Shown piece by piece: positions 24,770-33,600 of a stretch of DNA of 64,000 bases (position 1 is the stretch's first letter; each line of letters opens with the position of its first letter). The DNA comes from Cognatundibacterium curvum. GTDB taxonomy: Bacteria > Pseudomonadota > Gammaproteobacteria > Burkholderiales > Burkholderiaceae_D. Where the stretch lies: the NCBI RefSeq assembly GCF_014284235.1, contig NZ_JACOGD010000004.1, forward strand, positions 372,001 through 436,000. The letters run 5' to 3'. Both the position numbers and the translations under genes were made by a program. The notes beneath the pieces are model-generated. The model worked only from the letters and a program-made list of their open reading frames with translations. It had not been told where the DNA came from and did no database searches.

Positions 24770-24995
24770 GCGCACCTGGACATATGCAGAGATCACATAC
24801 GAAGCCGAAGCTCGCATCAATTATTTGATGGAAATGGCAGCAAAACAGCGCAACACCCAAGACCCCCAATATATAGCCATCATCGAAGGTCTTGCCTTTG
24901 GCGCGTACTGCCTGTGGAACGACATTACACAGGGAAAACAAGCACCTGGCGATGCAGAGCGGCTGAAAGCAATGACGGAGGTGCACCGTGGCTAA
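24762..24995 (+). CDS. Small phage protein, unknown
   Basis: A 77-residue protein starting MAKRTWTYAEITYEAEARIN, mostly helical, with Tyr/Trp-rich ends and no known motif. It is translationally overlapped with both neighbours in the early operon. Confidence 0.65.
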   Translation: MAKRTWTYAEITYEAEARINYLMEMAAKQRNTQDPQYIAIIEGLAFGAYCLWNDITQGKQAPGDAERLKAMTEVHRG

Positions 24996-25173
24996 ATTCA
25001 ACTTCCTGGCACACCGCAACGAGCCTACTGACATCAAGCCGAAGGTCCGTATCCGCGCCACCGCGCGCGATGCCTACGCTGGACTGCGCGGCCAGGCATA
25101 CATCGCGGCACGCAACCTGGGCAAAGCACAAAAAGTGCATACGTCTGCACAAACGGGAGGCCAGCATGAGTAA
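24988..25173 (+). CDS. Small basic phage protein, unknown
   Basis: A 61-residue basic protein starting with GTG eight bases after GGAGG. It reads MAKFNFLAHRNEPTDIKPKV and continues with an Arg/Ala-rich stretch that could bind nucleic acid. Overlaps both neighbours by eight bases. Confidence 0.6.
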   Translation: MAKFNFLAHRNEPTDIKPKVRIRATARDAYAGLRGQAYIAARNLGKAQKVHTSAQTGGQHE

Positions 25174-25357
25174 GCCATCCCCCGACCGCAGTTCCCTGCA
25201 GGCCGTCTATGACCGTCTAAAAATCAAACAGCAGTCACTCGATGACATGCTGAAAAACCCCGCGCTCAAACGCACCCTGGAAAACGCAGCACGAAACCAC
25301 GCAAAGCGCTTGGCACGCTTTGACCCGGTCGCTGCGCGCTGCAAAAACGACGATTAA
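25166..25357 (+). CDS. Small basic phage protein, unknown
   Basis: A 63-residue protein beginning MSKPSPDRSSLQAVYDRLKI, with GGAGG a few bases before the ATG. It is helical and strongly basic (NHAKRLARFDPVAARCKNDD). Overlaps the previous gene by eight bases. Confidence 0.6.
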   Translation: MSKPSPDRSSLQAVYDRLKIKQQSLDDMLKNPALKRTLENAARNHAKRLARFDPVAARCKNDD

Positions 25358-25375
25358 TTAACACTGGAGATCCAC

Positions 25376-25633
25376 ATGCAAACAAATCAGAAATCACAAC
25401 TGCGCCACGCACCCGCAAATGTCATGCTCGACGCCCTGGTCGCAACAATGCAGCTCAAAAACGACGCTGCGCTGGCACGCCGCCTGAAAGTGGCACCACC
25501 AGTGATCAGCAAGCTGCGCCACGGCACACTGCCAGTAGGCCCGTCTCTGCTGATCACTGCGCATGAGGAAAGTGGCATCAGCATCAAGGATCTGAAAGCG
25601 CTGGCAGGCATCGCAAAAGAGGCGCAGCAATGA
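25376..25633 (+). CDS. Small HTH phage protein
   Basis: An 85-residue protein with an XRE-like HTH: VMLDALVATMQLKNDAALAR, then LKVAPPVISKLRHGTLPVG near residues 37-55. It follows CTGGAG. It is likely a DNA-binding regulator encoded in the early operon, and it overlaps the next start by ATGA. Confidence 0.65.
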   Translation: MQTNQKSQLRHAPANVMLDALVATMQLKNDAALARRLKVAPPVISKLRHGTLPVGPSLLITAHEESGISIKDLKALAGIAKEAQQ

Positions 25634-25863
25634 ATCACGGATTCAGCATAGGCGACAGCGTCGCCACAACCGCAGCAGCACTTGGCAATGGCCATATTGT
25701 CGGCTTCAAAACCGACATCACGAACGGCCAGCGCATTGCCCTGGTGCGAATAGTCTCATTGAACCCACTAGACGTCCGCGAGACCGCAATCCCAGTCCAG
25801 GAGCTGACAGCACCGCACATGAACCTAGCAAGCACAATCACACGGAGCAATCATGGTCGCTAA
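25630..25863 (+). CDS. Small phage protein, possible SH3-like beta fold
   Basis: A 77-residue protein with alternating hydrophobic strands (FSIGDSVATT, GHIVGFKTD, RIALVRIV) that resemble a small beta barrel. It sits between the HTH gene and the ParB-like gene with overlaps on both sides. Function unknown. Confidence 0.6.
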   Translation: MNHGFSIGDSVATTAAALGNGHIVGFKTDITNGQRIALVRIVSLNPLDVRETAIPVQELTAPHMNLASTITRSNHGR

Positions 25864-27613
25864 GAAAAAAATAGCTACGGCCATCGTAGCCAATGAGCAG
25901 ACAACAGATTCCGGCGTATTCGGCATCTATGAAATCAGCAAAATCCGGATCTCGAAAACCAACCGCAAACATTTTGACGAAACAAAGCTGGCTGAACTGG
26001 CGGCGACCGTCAAAGCGATGGGAGTACTCGAACCTATCCTAATTCGCCCTGTCACGCCAACAGCAGAAGAGCCTGAGGAATACGAAATCGTAGCCGGTGA
26101 GCGCCGCTATCGCGCAAGCATCATCGCTGGCCTCGCTACTATCCCGGCCATGTGCAGAAACATGTCGGATGAACAGGCTGCAGAAGTGCAGATCATTGAG
26201 AACCTGCAGCGCGAAGATCCACACCCGCTGGAAGAAGCCCTGGGTTATCAAAACCTGATGTTCAAACACGGCTGGACCGTCGAAATGCTGATCGAAAAAC
26301 TGAATCGGTCAAAGAGCTATATTTACGGCCGCCTGAAATTATGTTCCTTAGCCGCTCCACTGCATGGCGACTTTTATGCGAAAAAATTCGATGCATCGAC
26401 GGCGCTGCTGCTCGCCAGAATCCCTGTGCCAGCACTCCAGATACGCGCCTGCAAAGAAATCCTGACACCATCATTTAGAGAGGAACCACTCTCTGTCCGA
26501 GAGGCACAGCGCCACATTACCAACCGCTACACCTTGAAATTAGCTGATGCCACTTTCGACATTGCAGATAGCAAGCTGACAGAGGCACCCTGCTGCGCCA
26601 AATGCCCAAAGCGCACCGGCAATCAACCTGAGATTTTTACGGACATTAATCCAGACGTTTGCACTGACCCCGATTGCTTTGCAGATAAAACTGGTGCGGC
26701 CACGGAAAACAAAGTAGCGAAGTACTTGAGAAACAACTTGCCAGTATTTCGCGGCGAGGACTTTGTTCAGGCGCTGAATGATGCAAGAAATGGGAGTGGA
26801 AATTATGTGATTGAGTCCACATTCATTACAGCCTTTCCGCACCATCACAAAAACAATAAATCAAAACAGGCTATCTGTGCGGTTTTAAATAAGGTTCAGC
26901 TTGGCACGCCTGCAGCCTATGCACTGTCGGATTCAAATAAATTTACTCCACTTTACGACGTAAATCACGTCCAGGCCGCACTGGAAAAAGCAGGGTATTG
27001 TGACAACCTCCTGGAAGCCTTCGACAAAAATGCAGCAACTAAGTACAAAGACACTTACTTTCCAGAAGAACAAAAAGACTCACAACGTCCAGCAATTACC
27101 ATTGGCGCGGCCACACTCAAAGCTACAGCTACAGATCCATACCTGGAACGCTGCAGGCAGGAAGATCTGGCAAAAGCGAAAGCAGAAAAAGAGCTGGCAT
27201 TCCGCATTGCTACGTACAAGCGCATCCGACTAAACGGGTTCGTTAACTTCACAATCGAATCGCTACGAGAATTGGCAAAACTGCTGCTCTGCACCTATGC
27301 CATCCCTGATGATGTACTTGCCGACCTATATCCGTTCGGCACTGATGGCTCCGACGCTGCAGTTCACACCTACATCGACCTGGCGGACAAGGCTACCGTG
27401 ATGAACATCATGCTCGACATGTTACTCGGTGAAGCTTTCAGCATCGGCTGGAATAATCCAAACCAAACCCTGGAGTACGACGCACTGATAAACATCGCAA
27501 AAACCGAGGGTATCGACGTCGACCAGGTACGCGCAGATCTGGAGCGGCCGGTCGATGCTATACCCATCAAACGCCCTACTCTTTCGCTCAAGAAAAAGGC
27601 GGAGGCAGCATGA
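25853..27613 (+). CDS. ParB/RepB-like protein
   Basis: A 586-residue protein with the ParB N-terminal domain: ISKIRISKTNRKHFDETKL near 22, then EEYEIVAGERRYRASIIAGL near 78 and IENLQREDPHPLEEA near 118. An HTH-like segment follows (IEKLNRSKSYIYGRLKLC near 150). Residues about 240-285 carry a cysteine cluster (CCAKCPKRTGN, CTDPDCF) that may bind zinc. No ParA gene is nearby, so a partition role is unlikely; these phage ParB-like proteins may instead act in DNA binding or CTP/nuclease chemistry. It begins with ATG after GGAG. Confidence 0.88.
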   Translation: MVAKKKIATAIVANEQTTDSGVFGIYEISKIRISKTNRKHFDETKLAELAATVKAMGVLEPILIRPVTPTAEEPEEYEIVAGERRYRASIIAGLATIPAMCRNMSDEQAAEVQIIENLQREDPHPLEEALGYQNLMFKHGWTVEMLIEKLNRSKSYIYGRLKLCSLAAPLHGDFYAKKFDASTALLLARIPVPALQIRACKEILTPSFREEPLSVREAQRHITNRYTLKLADATFDIADSKLTEAPCCAKCPKRTGNQPEIFTDINPDVCTDPDCFADKTGAATENKVAKYLRNNLPVFRGEDFVQALNDARNGSGNYVIESTFITAFPHHHKNNKSKQAICAVLNKVQLGTPAAYALSDSNKFTPLYDVNHVQAALEKAGYCDNLLEAFDKNAATKYKDTYFPEEQKDSQRPAITIGAATLKATATDPYLERCRQEDLAKAKAEKELAFRIATYKRIRLNGFVNFTIESLRELAKLLLCTYAIPDDVLADLYPFGTDGSDAAVHTYIDLADKATVMNIMLDMLLGEAFSIGWNNPNQTLEYDALINIAKTEGIDVDQVRADLERPVDAIPIKRPTLSLKKKAEAA

Positions 27614-28281
27614 CTAAATCTCGAGGAATCCTGACTCGCGCTAAATGGACTGCAGAAAAGATTGAAATACTGAAGCAGCAGTACGCAGACCAGTTAGCAG
27701 CCGACATTGCCAGCTCTCTAGGTATGAAAACGCATCACATTTATAGGAAGGCAAAAGCGCTTGGCCTTAAAAAATCAGCGGAGTTTTATTCCGGGGAAAA
27801 ATCTGGAAGAACCAATGGCCAGCACGGCAAAGGCACTCGTTTTTTTAAAGGTCAAACCAGCTGGAACCAGGGACTAAAAGGACTAAATCTCGGCGGAAAA
27901 CAAACACAATTCAAACCTGGTCAAACGGCACCCAATACACAAGCGATCGGAAGCTATCGGATCACCAAAGACGGCACCTTGCAACGAAAAATAAGCAACA
28001 ACAAAGGCAGCAATAGTAATCGATGGCGCGGTGTACACGAGCTGGTTTGGGTCGAATCAAATGGAGCCGTACCAGAAAAACACATTGTAGTTTTTAAGCC
28101 AGGAACACGAACAACTGTTTTAGATGAGATAACTATTGAGAAAGTCGAGTGTATTTCACTGGCAGAAAACATGAAGAGAAATACTGTCCACAACCTGCCA
28201 AAAGAGTTGGTTGAAGTAGTTCGGCTCCGAGCAGTCATCAATCGAAAAATTAACCGCGTCACTAAGGAAAATCATGAATAA
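27610..28281 (+). CDS. HNH-homing-type protein with N-terminal HTH, degenerate nuclease motif
   Basis: A 223-residue protein. Residues 10-60 form a resolvase-like HTH (AEKIEILKQQYADQLAADIA, LGMKTHHIYRKAKALGLKK). The C-terminal part follows the phage HNH pattern: HELVWVESNGAVPEKHIVVF, then ISLAENMKRNTVHN. The usual central acidic or histidine residues after the first motif are weak (VVFKPGTRT), so activity is uncertain. Such genes are often free-standing homing nucleases or early phage nucleases. Confidence 0.75.
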   Translation: MTKSRGILTRAKWTAEKIEILKQQYADQLAADIASSLGMKTHHIYRKAKALGLKKSAEFYSGEKSGRTNGQHGKGTRFFKGQTSWNQGLKGLNLGGKQTQFKPGQTAPNTQAIGSYRITKDGTLQRKISNNKGSNSNRWRGVHELVWVESNGAVPEKHIVVFKPGTRTTVLDEITIEKVECISLAENMKRNTVHNLPKELVEVVRLRAVINRKINRVTKENHE

Positions 28282-28540
28282 CATCGAAACCCTGCGCAGT
28301 CATTTGTTCAATACGTTGACTGCTTTAAATGACAAAGATAAGCCCATGGATATTGATAGAGCCAAGGCCATATCCGAAGTCGCCCAAACAATCATCAATA
28401 GTGCAAAAGTTGAGGTTGAATACGCAAAAGCGACTGGCGCTGCCGGCAGCAATTTCCTCGAAATGGCACCAATCAGAACCCCACCCGGCAGCCTGCCACC
28501 AGGCATTACCGGCATCACTAAACACAGACTACGGGGCTGA
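28274..28540 (+). CDS. Small phage protein of unknown function
   Basis: An 88-residue protein, helical through residue 60 (IETLRSHLFNTLTALNDKD, AKAISEVAQTIINSAKVEVE) with a proline/glycine-rich basic tail. A similar protein is common in betaproteobacterial prophages near recombination genes. It overlaps the HNH gene by eight bases. Confidence 0.65.
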   Translation: MNNIETLRSHLFNTLTALNDKDKPMDIDRAKAISEVAQTIINSAKVEVEYAKATGAAGSNFLEMAPIRTPPGSLPPGITGITKHRLRG

Positions 28541-28541
28541 C

Positions 28542-28901
28542 ATGAAAACCATGAACCAATGCACACACAACTGCAACCAGGGACGTGCATGCACATGCGC
28601 GTCAGGCACAGAAAAAATGGGAACTCTGAGCCTAAAGCTACGAGCAAAAAGCGGCTATAGCAGCGACATTGAGAATGTTCAGATCACCCCAGAACAATGG
28701 GGTGACATTCAAAACGTCGCCAACGGAGCAACTACGAGGCGGGAAGACGAACTGGTAGCAGCACTTCATGTTGCACTGCCATTTGTCGAAGATCACGCCT
28801 GCAGCGGCTCTTATAAGCCAGGCGCAGTAGCTAAGGCAATCCAGAAAATCCGGATCGCACTGACAGAACGCCCAGGAAGATCAAGCCCGCCTTCCTGGTA
28901 G
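28542..28901 (+). CDS. Phage protein with N-terminal cysteine motif, unknown
   Basis: A 119-residue protein from ATG at 28542. Residues 5-16 hold clustered cysteines (CTHNCNQGRACTC), perhaps a metal site. The middle (ITPEQWGDIQNVANG) and AALHVALPFVEDHACSG look like a compact helical fold. It follows the small gene directly. No family is recognised. Confidence 0.6.
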   Translation: MKTMNQCTHNCNQGRACTCASGTEKMGTLSLKLRAKSGYSSDIENVQITPEQWGDIQNVANGATTRREDELVAALHVALPFVEDHACSGSYKPGAVAKAIQKIRIALTERPGRSSPPSW

Positions 28902-28966
28902 TTTTCGAACAGCCACAAGAAACCCCGACGCACTGTCCTACCCATATTTCCGCTTTTGTACAAAAA

Positions 28967-29245
28967 ATGTTACGCTATTTGACCATCGCTAAATTCTCCA
29001 TCGAATCGGGTTACTCCGAGGATGCAATACGCACGAAAATTCGTGACGGAATTTGGCCTGAAAGCTCCGTCTGGATCAAAGCGCCAGACGGGCGCATTTT
29101 GATTGACGTACAAGGGTATGAAAAATGGGTAGAGACGGGAGCGGCGTTAAAAGTGCGTCGCAAAGCAGCATTGAAATCACCTTTACCTATCAAGGCAAGC
29201 GCTGCCGCGAGCGCCTACCGCTCAAGCCCACCCCCGCTAATTTAA
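28967..29245 (+). CDS. xis: Excisionase (Xis-like)
   Basis: A 92-residue winged-helix protein of the excisionase type: LTIAKFSIESGYSEDAIRTK, IRDGIWPESSVWIKAPDGRI and LIDVQGYEKWVE near 5-57. It directs the integrase toward excision. Its last 121 bases overlap the integrase gene in another frame. No clear ribosome site precedes the ATG. Confidence 0.85.
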   Translation: MLRYLTIAKFSIESGYSEDAIRTKIRDGIWPESSVWIKAPDGRILIDVQGYEKWVETGAALKVRRKAALKSPLPIKASAAASAYRSSPPPLI

Positions 29246-30306
29246 AGCGCGCAGAGCAGCACCGCGCAGCAATCCTGCACGCGATAGCAACCAACTCATT
29301 CGACTACTCAGCAACATTTCCAAACTCAGCAAACGCCGCTAAATTCGCAGAATACAAAGGTGAAGTGCAATACCTGGGCGAATACCTCGAACAGTGGCTG
29401 TCCAGCCGAAAGCCTGAACTCAAGGTATCAGCATACGATGGTTATAGAAAAATCGTCGACTACAAACTAATCCCCTGGTTCGGTCACCTCAAATTAGCTG
29501 AAATCAAGCGGCTGCATGTCAGAGAAATACTCTCACTGCAGACCTGCACTAACAAAACGCTGGCCAACATCCAAAGCCCACTACGCAAAGCCCTGCATGA
29601 TGCTGCAGAGGACGAACTGATCGAGACGAACCCACTGGCAGGATGGACTTACAGCAAGCAAGACGCGCCAAAGAAAAAACTCAAGATCGACCCATTCTCC
29701 AAAGAAGAACAAAAGCTCATCCTGGACACAGCAACCGGCCAGGCAAAGAACCTGCTGCAGTTTGCCTTCTGGACAGGTCTGCGCACGTCTGAGTATGTTG
29801 CGCTCAACTGGGAGGATGTGGACTTTGTGCGCAATGTGATCATTGTCGATAAAGCCCTGACGCAAAAATCAGATGAGGCGGAGACAACAAAAACGATCAG
29901 CGGCCTGCGGGAAGTCAAATTGCTGGGGCCAGCGCTCGATGCGATCATTGCACAGAAGCAATTCACCTACCTGGCCGGGAAAGAAGTGTTTCAGAATCCC
30001 GCAACCGGCGAACGGTGGGCTGGCGATCAGCCTATCCGCAAGCGGATGTTTGAGCCATTACTGAAAAAAGCGAAGGTACGCTATAGAAACCCATATCAAA
30101 CCCGACACACCTACGCATCGATGATGCTGAGCGCTGGGGAACACCCGATGTGGGTCGCGAAACAAATGGGCCACGCAGACTGGACGATGATCGCCCGCGT
30201 GTACGGGAAATGGATGCCGGACGCGGATACCGGCGCAGGCAGCCGGGCAGAGAGTTTATTCGGGAATGACAACAATAAGACAGCCACCCTCTCGAAACCC
30301 GCATAA
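29125..30306 (+). CDS. int: Tyrosine integrase
   Basis: A 393-residue tyrosine recombinase. Residues 10-60 form an arm-binding domain (SIEITFTYQGKRCRERLPLK). A SAM-like core domain follows, then the catalytic half with Arg in FWTGLRTSEYVALNW near 220, HTYAS after QTR near 330, GHADW near 355 and the nucleophile Tyr in ARVYGKW near 363. The gene reads toward the attachment site, which begins 14 bases after its stop codon. Confidence 0.95.
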   Translation: MGRDGSGVKSASQSSIEITFTYQGKRCRERLPLKPTPANLKRAEQHRAAILHAIATNSFDYSATFPNSANAAKFAEYKGEVQYLGEYLEQWLSSRKPELKVSAYDGYRKIVDYKLIPWFGHLKLAEIKRLHVREILSLQTCTNKTLANIQSPLRKALHDAAEDELIETNPLAGWTYSKQDAPKKKLKIDPFSKEEQKLILDTATGQAKNLLQFAFWTGLRTSEYVALNWEDVDFVRNVIIVDKALTQKSDEAETTKTISGLREVKLLGPALDAIIAQKQFTYLAGKEVFQNPATGERWAGDQPIRKRMFEPLLKKAKVRYRNPYQTRHTYASMMLSAGEHPMWVAKQMGHADWTMIARVYGKWMPDADTGAGSRAESLFGNDNNKTATLSKPA

Positions 30307-30320
30307 ACACTGGATATATC

Positions 30321-30348
30321 GCGGGTTCGATTCCCGCCGACTCCACCA
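30321..30348 (+). other. Right attachment site: tRNA-like 3' end, probably ssrA (tmRNA)
   Basis: A T-arm GCGGG-TTCGATT-CCCGC (30321-30337) is followed by CGACTCC, A and CCA (30338-30348). No upstream tRNA body exists, so it is a duplicated 3' fragment. The segment GCGGGTTCGATTCCCGCC and CTCCACCA closely match the known 3' end of bacterial tmRNA, a frequent phage target. The amino-acid type of a tRNA alternative cannot be assigned. Confidence 0.8.
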
Positions 30349-30360
30349 GAATTCAAAAAA

Positions 30361-30388
30361 ACCAAGCGCTGGCGCTTGGTTTTTTTTT
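30361..30388 (+). terminator. Terminator of the integration-target gene
   Basis: A perfect 9-bp stem ACCAAGCGC/GCGCTTGGT with a two-base loop, followed by eight T. An A tract precedes it, so it could work both ways. It is the native terminator of the target gene and marks host sequence. Confidence 0.9.
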
Positions 30389-30390
30389 GT

Positions 30391-30691
30391 CCGGTACGGC
30401 TAAGCCCTGTTCATGCGGATCTGCCTCAACGATTTACAATAAGACAGGCATGTCTAGCTTTAATTACCCCACTTACATATCTTTACACAATCCCCGCTTT
30501 CCTGCCCCAAAGTGCAATAGGCGAAATTAGTTTCCGTTTGTAATCTTCATTGCTGCTAGGAACTTCCTGCGGCAGGATGTGTGCATCCGTGCTGTATGCA
30601 TCGATTTACTCCCCTTATTTCAGAAACAGAGTTTCTGTTTTTGCTATGTTTTTCAGGTCAAACTACCTGATTTCGTCTTCCTCAGAGGTCT
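30391..30691. other. Intergenic stretch with no gene seen
   Basis: Between the att-side terminator and the lipoprotein gene. Only the AGAGG ribosome site at 30684-30688 is clear; a plus-strand frame through it overlaps the lipoprotein gene and is not supported. Confidence 0.6.
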
Positions 30692-33600
30692 ATGATGAAA
30701 GCAACTTTGCAACTTTTGACCGCGACTTGTGTCGCTGTCACCCTGACCGCTTGTGGTGGTGGCGGAGGTTCTACTTCAGAAACGCCAGCCAGCAGCGGCG
30801 CGACCGCACAGGTGCCAGCTACCGTCGGTGGTGCTGCTGTGCAAGCAAGCTCAGATACCACACTCACACTCAACTGGCAGGCGGTAGCCGGTGCCAGCTA
30901 CTATGAAATTTGGCGTAATAACACCAACCCACAAGATCAGGCAGCATTTCAGTTAGTGTCCCGCCCTAACAGCAATAGCTATCAGGATTCCAATCTGGCG
31001 CCCGGTACCGACTATATGTATCGTCTGCATGCATGTGCCAGTACGGGCTGCTCCAAGCACGTAGAACTAGCAGGCAAAACCAAGCCTAAGGCTGTGACTA
31101 TCGCGACCCCAGGCGTGCCACGCGCAGCTAAAATTGAAAGCAATCAAATCAGTCTGGAATGGACCGCAGTGGACGGTGCATCCAGCTACAAGTTGGAAAG
31201 AAATGCTCAGCTGATCGCGAACGGTGCTGATATCCGTCAAGTCACTTACCTCGACAGCGGCCTGGCGGCGGCGACCAAATATAGCTATCGCTTGCAAGCT
31301 TGTAATGGCAACACTTGCTCAGACTGGAGCACGGCACTCAGCGTGCAGACGTTGGCAGAAGTGGTGACACCACCCAAACCGCCAGTCGCACCAGCAATAC
31401 CGGCTGCGCCCAGCGTGGCGGTCACCAATAGCAGCAGCCTGACAGTCTCCTGGACTGCGATCAGCGGCGCGAATCGTTATGTACTCAAACGTAATGGAGT
31501 ACAAGTGGGTGGCGACGCCCTGAGTGCACTCAGCTTTGCAGATGCAGGCTTAGAACCGGGCACAGCGTACAGCTATCAGTTACAAGCCTGTATCGATAGT
31601 CTGTGTTCAGACAACAGTCCGGCCAGCACGGCCAGTACGCGCGCACGTTACAAAATCACCCTGACGACCAGTGGCTTTGATAACAGCACCGGCAACAATC
31701 TGAGCCTGGTAGTTGACGGCTATGCCGACAATGGATGGGTGCGAGGTACGGAAACGATTTCTGCTAATGGCAGCAAAACCAGCTTCATTCCCGTCCTCAA
31801 CGGTGAAAAATATGGTGCTACGATTTCTGCACAACCGGCCAGCGGCCAAAGCTGCAGCGCTACGCCGACTGGCCGTACTTCAATTGCCAACAGCGACGTG
31901 ACAATCAGCATCAGTTGCGTGACGCCTGCCGTGTTGAGCTTTGCTGAAGCCAGTAAATCTGTCGTCAGCGGTGTGACTGGCACAGCGATACAACTGGCAA
32001 CTGCAAAAACCCTGAGCGGTGCGGCACTGAACAGCTTTGCGATCCGCTACAACAGCAGTAATCCGGCTGTAGCTACGGTTGATGCAACGACTGGCAATGT
32101 CAGCGCCCTGAATGCAGGCACCACGGTCATCACTGCCAGCTTACCTGCTGATTTGTACACCGCCACCAGTGCCAGCTATACCCTGACCGTGACGCCAGCT
32201 GTAGCCAAAACAAGGCTCGCCAGCATGGAGCTGGCACAGGTACTGGCACAGCGTCCCGGCAGCAAATACCAGACCCTGGTACCAGATCGCGACTTGCTGG
32301 TACGTGCTTATCTGTATGCACGCAGTGCAGATGCGGCCACACCGGCCACTAACGTAAAAATCGGTGGGGAACAATTCGCAATGACTTGCCCGGCGAAATT
32401 GCCCGCCGACGATAGCAGCAATGCGATTTCCTATACACTGAATCAGCATTGCTACACCACGATCCCAGGCCGCCTGATCAAATCCGGTGCCGCTATGGAT
32501 ATCGTGACCAGTGATGGTCAGTCACTGTCTGCCAATCTGGTCGTCAATGATGCCAATACGGTGCGTATCACGCTGGTGCCGCTGATCATCAATGGTCAAA
32601 CTGCACAAATCCCAACGGCAGAAGTGTTGACGTCTGTGGTCAAACGCCTCATGCCGTTCGCGAACGTGGTCGTCACGGTTCATGCGCCATGGGCACCAGC
32701 AGGCACTTTTGATGACAGTCTCAGCGGCAAGGATCAGATGGGCCAGGTACTAAGCCTCGTCAACAACCTGCGCGTCAGTGAGAAAAGCAGTGACCATTAC
32801 TACGGCATGGTACCTTGGGTGAAATGGAGTGGTACAACGGGTATTGGCTATGTACCGGGACTCGCTGCAATTGGACGCGATTTGCGCAGCGGTGCGGATG
32901 CAACCGATGAAACCATGATGCATGAAGTCGGACATAACCTGAGCCTGTCTCATGCACCTTGTGGCGGTCCGGCCGGTCCCGACCCTTACTTCTCGACCGA
33001 TCCTTTGCCCTGGCCTAATTCAGATAAAGCACAGCTCAGCGAAGTTCCGCTGTACAACCAGGGCGCCGGTATTTTGTCATCCCCCGGGGTACTGGGTTCA
33101 CGTTCACCTGATCTGATGAGTTATTGCGGCGGCAAACTCTGGTTCTCTGAATACAGCTTCAATAAAATCTCTGGCTATATTCGTACCAGAGCCAATTACA
33201 AAGCTGCAGCAGCGAATCAGGCAGCAGCCAATCCGGCTGCGCTGCAAAACATGATGATGATTTCAGGTGAGCTGAATGGAGGTACATTTATTCCATCACC
33301 AGTACAATTCCTCGGCAGCGGCTATACCGCGAATGCAGAAGAAGGCGATTATCAGTTGAAGATTGTCAGCAATGATGGCAAAACCACACTGCACCGATTC
33401 ACACCGCTGCAACTCGATCATGCCGGCAGTATGCATGTCTCTGTCGTACTGCCAGCAATTGCAGGTATCGTCAGTATCGATGTGTTGAAACAAGGCCAGT
33501 TGTTGCCGAAAGCAGGTATGCTCAACACAGCCGCTGCACCAGCTAAAGCTACAACTGCATTGAAACTATCAGCAGATGCAGCGCCAGTCACAGCACAGGC

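Noticed and set aside
15431-25150. Shared CATACGTCTGCAC 13-mer at 15437 and 25138, with a similar palindrome at 6636
   Set aside because: A 13-base match is expected several times by chance in 30 kb; one copy is inside a coding region and one is a terminator stem.
30280-30348. Complete tRNA gene at the prophage end
   Set aside because: Only the T-arm and acceptor 3' half fold; the bases upstream are the end of the integrase gene and give no D-arm, anticodon arm or 5' acceptor strand.
30550-30906. A 118-codon plus-strand frame before the lipoprotease
   Set aside because: It overlaps the signal peptide of a well-supported lipoprotein, and its protein is Arg/Cys-rich without a fold.
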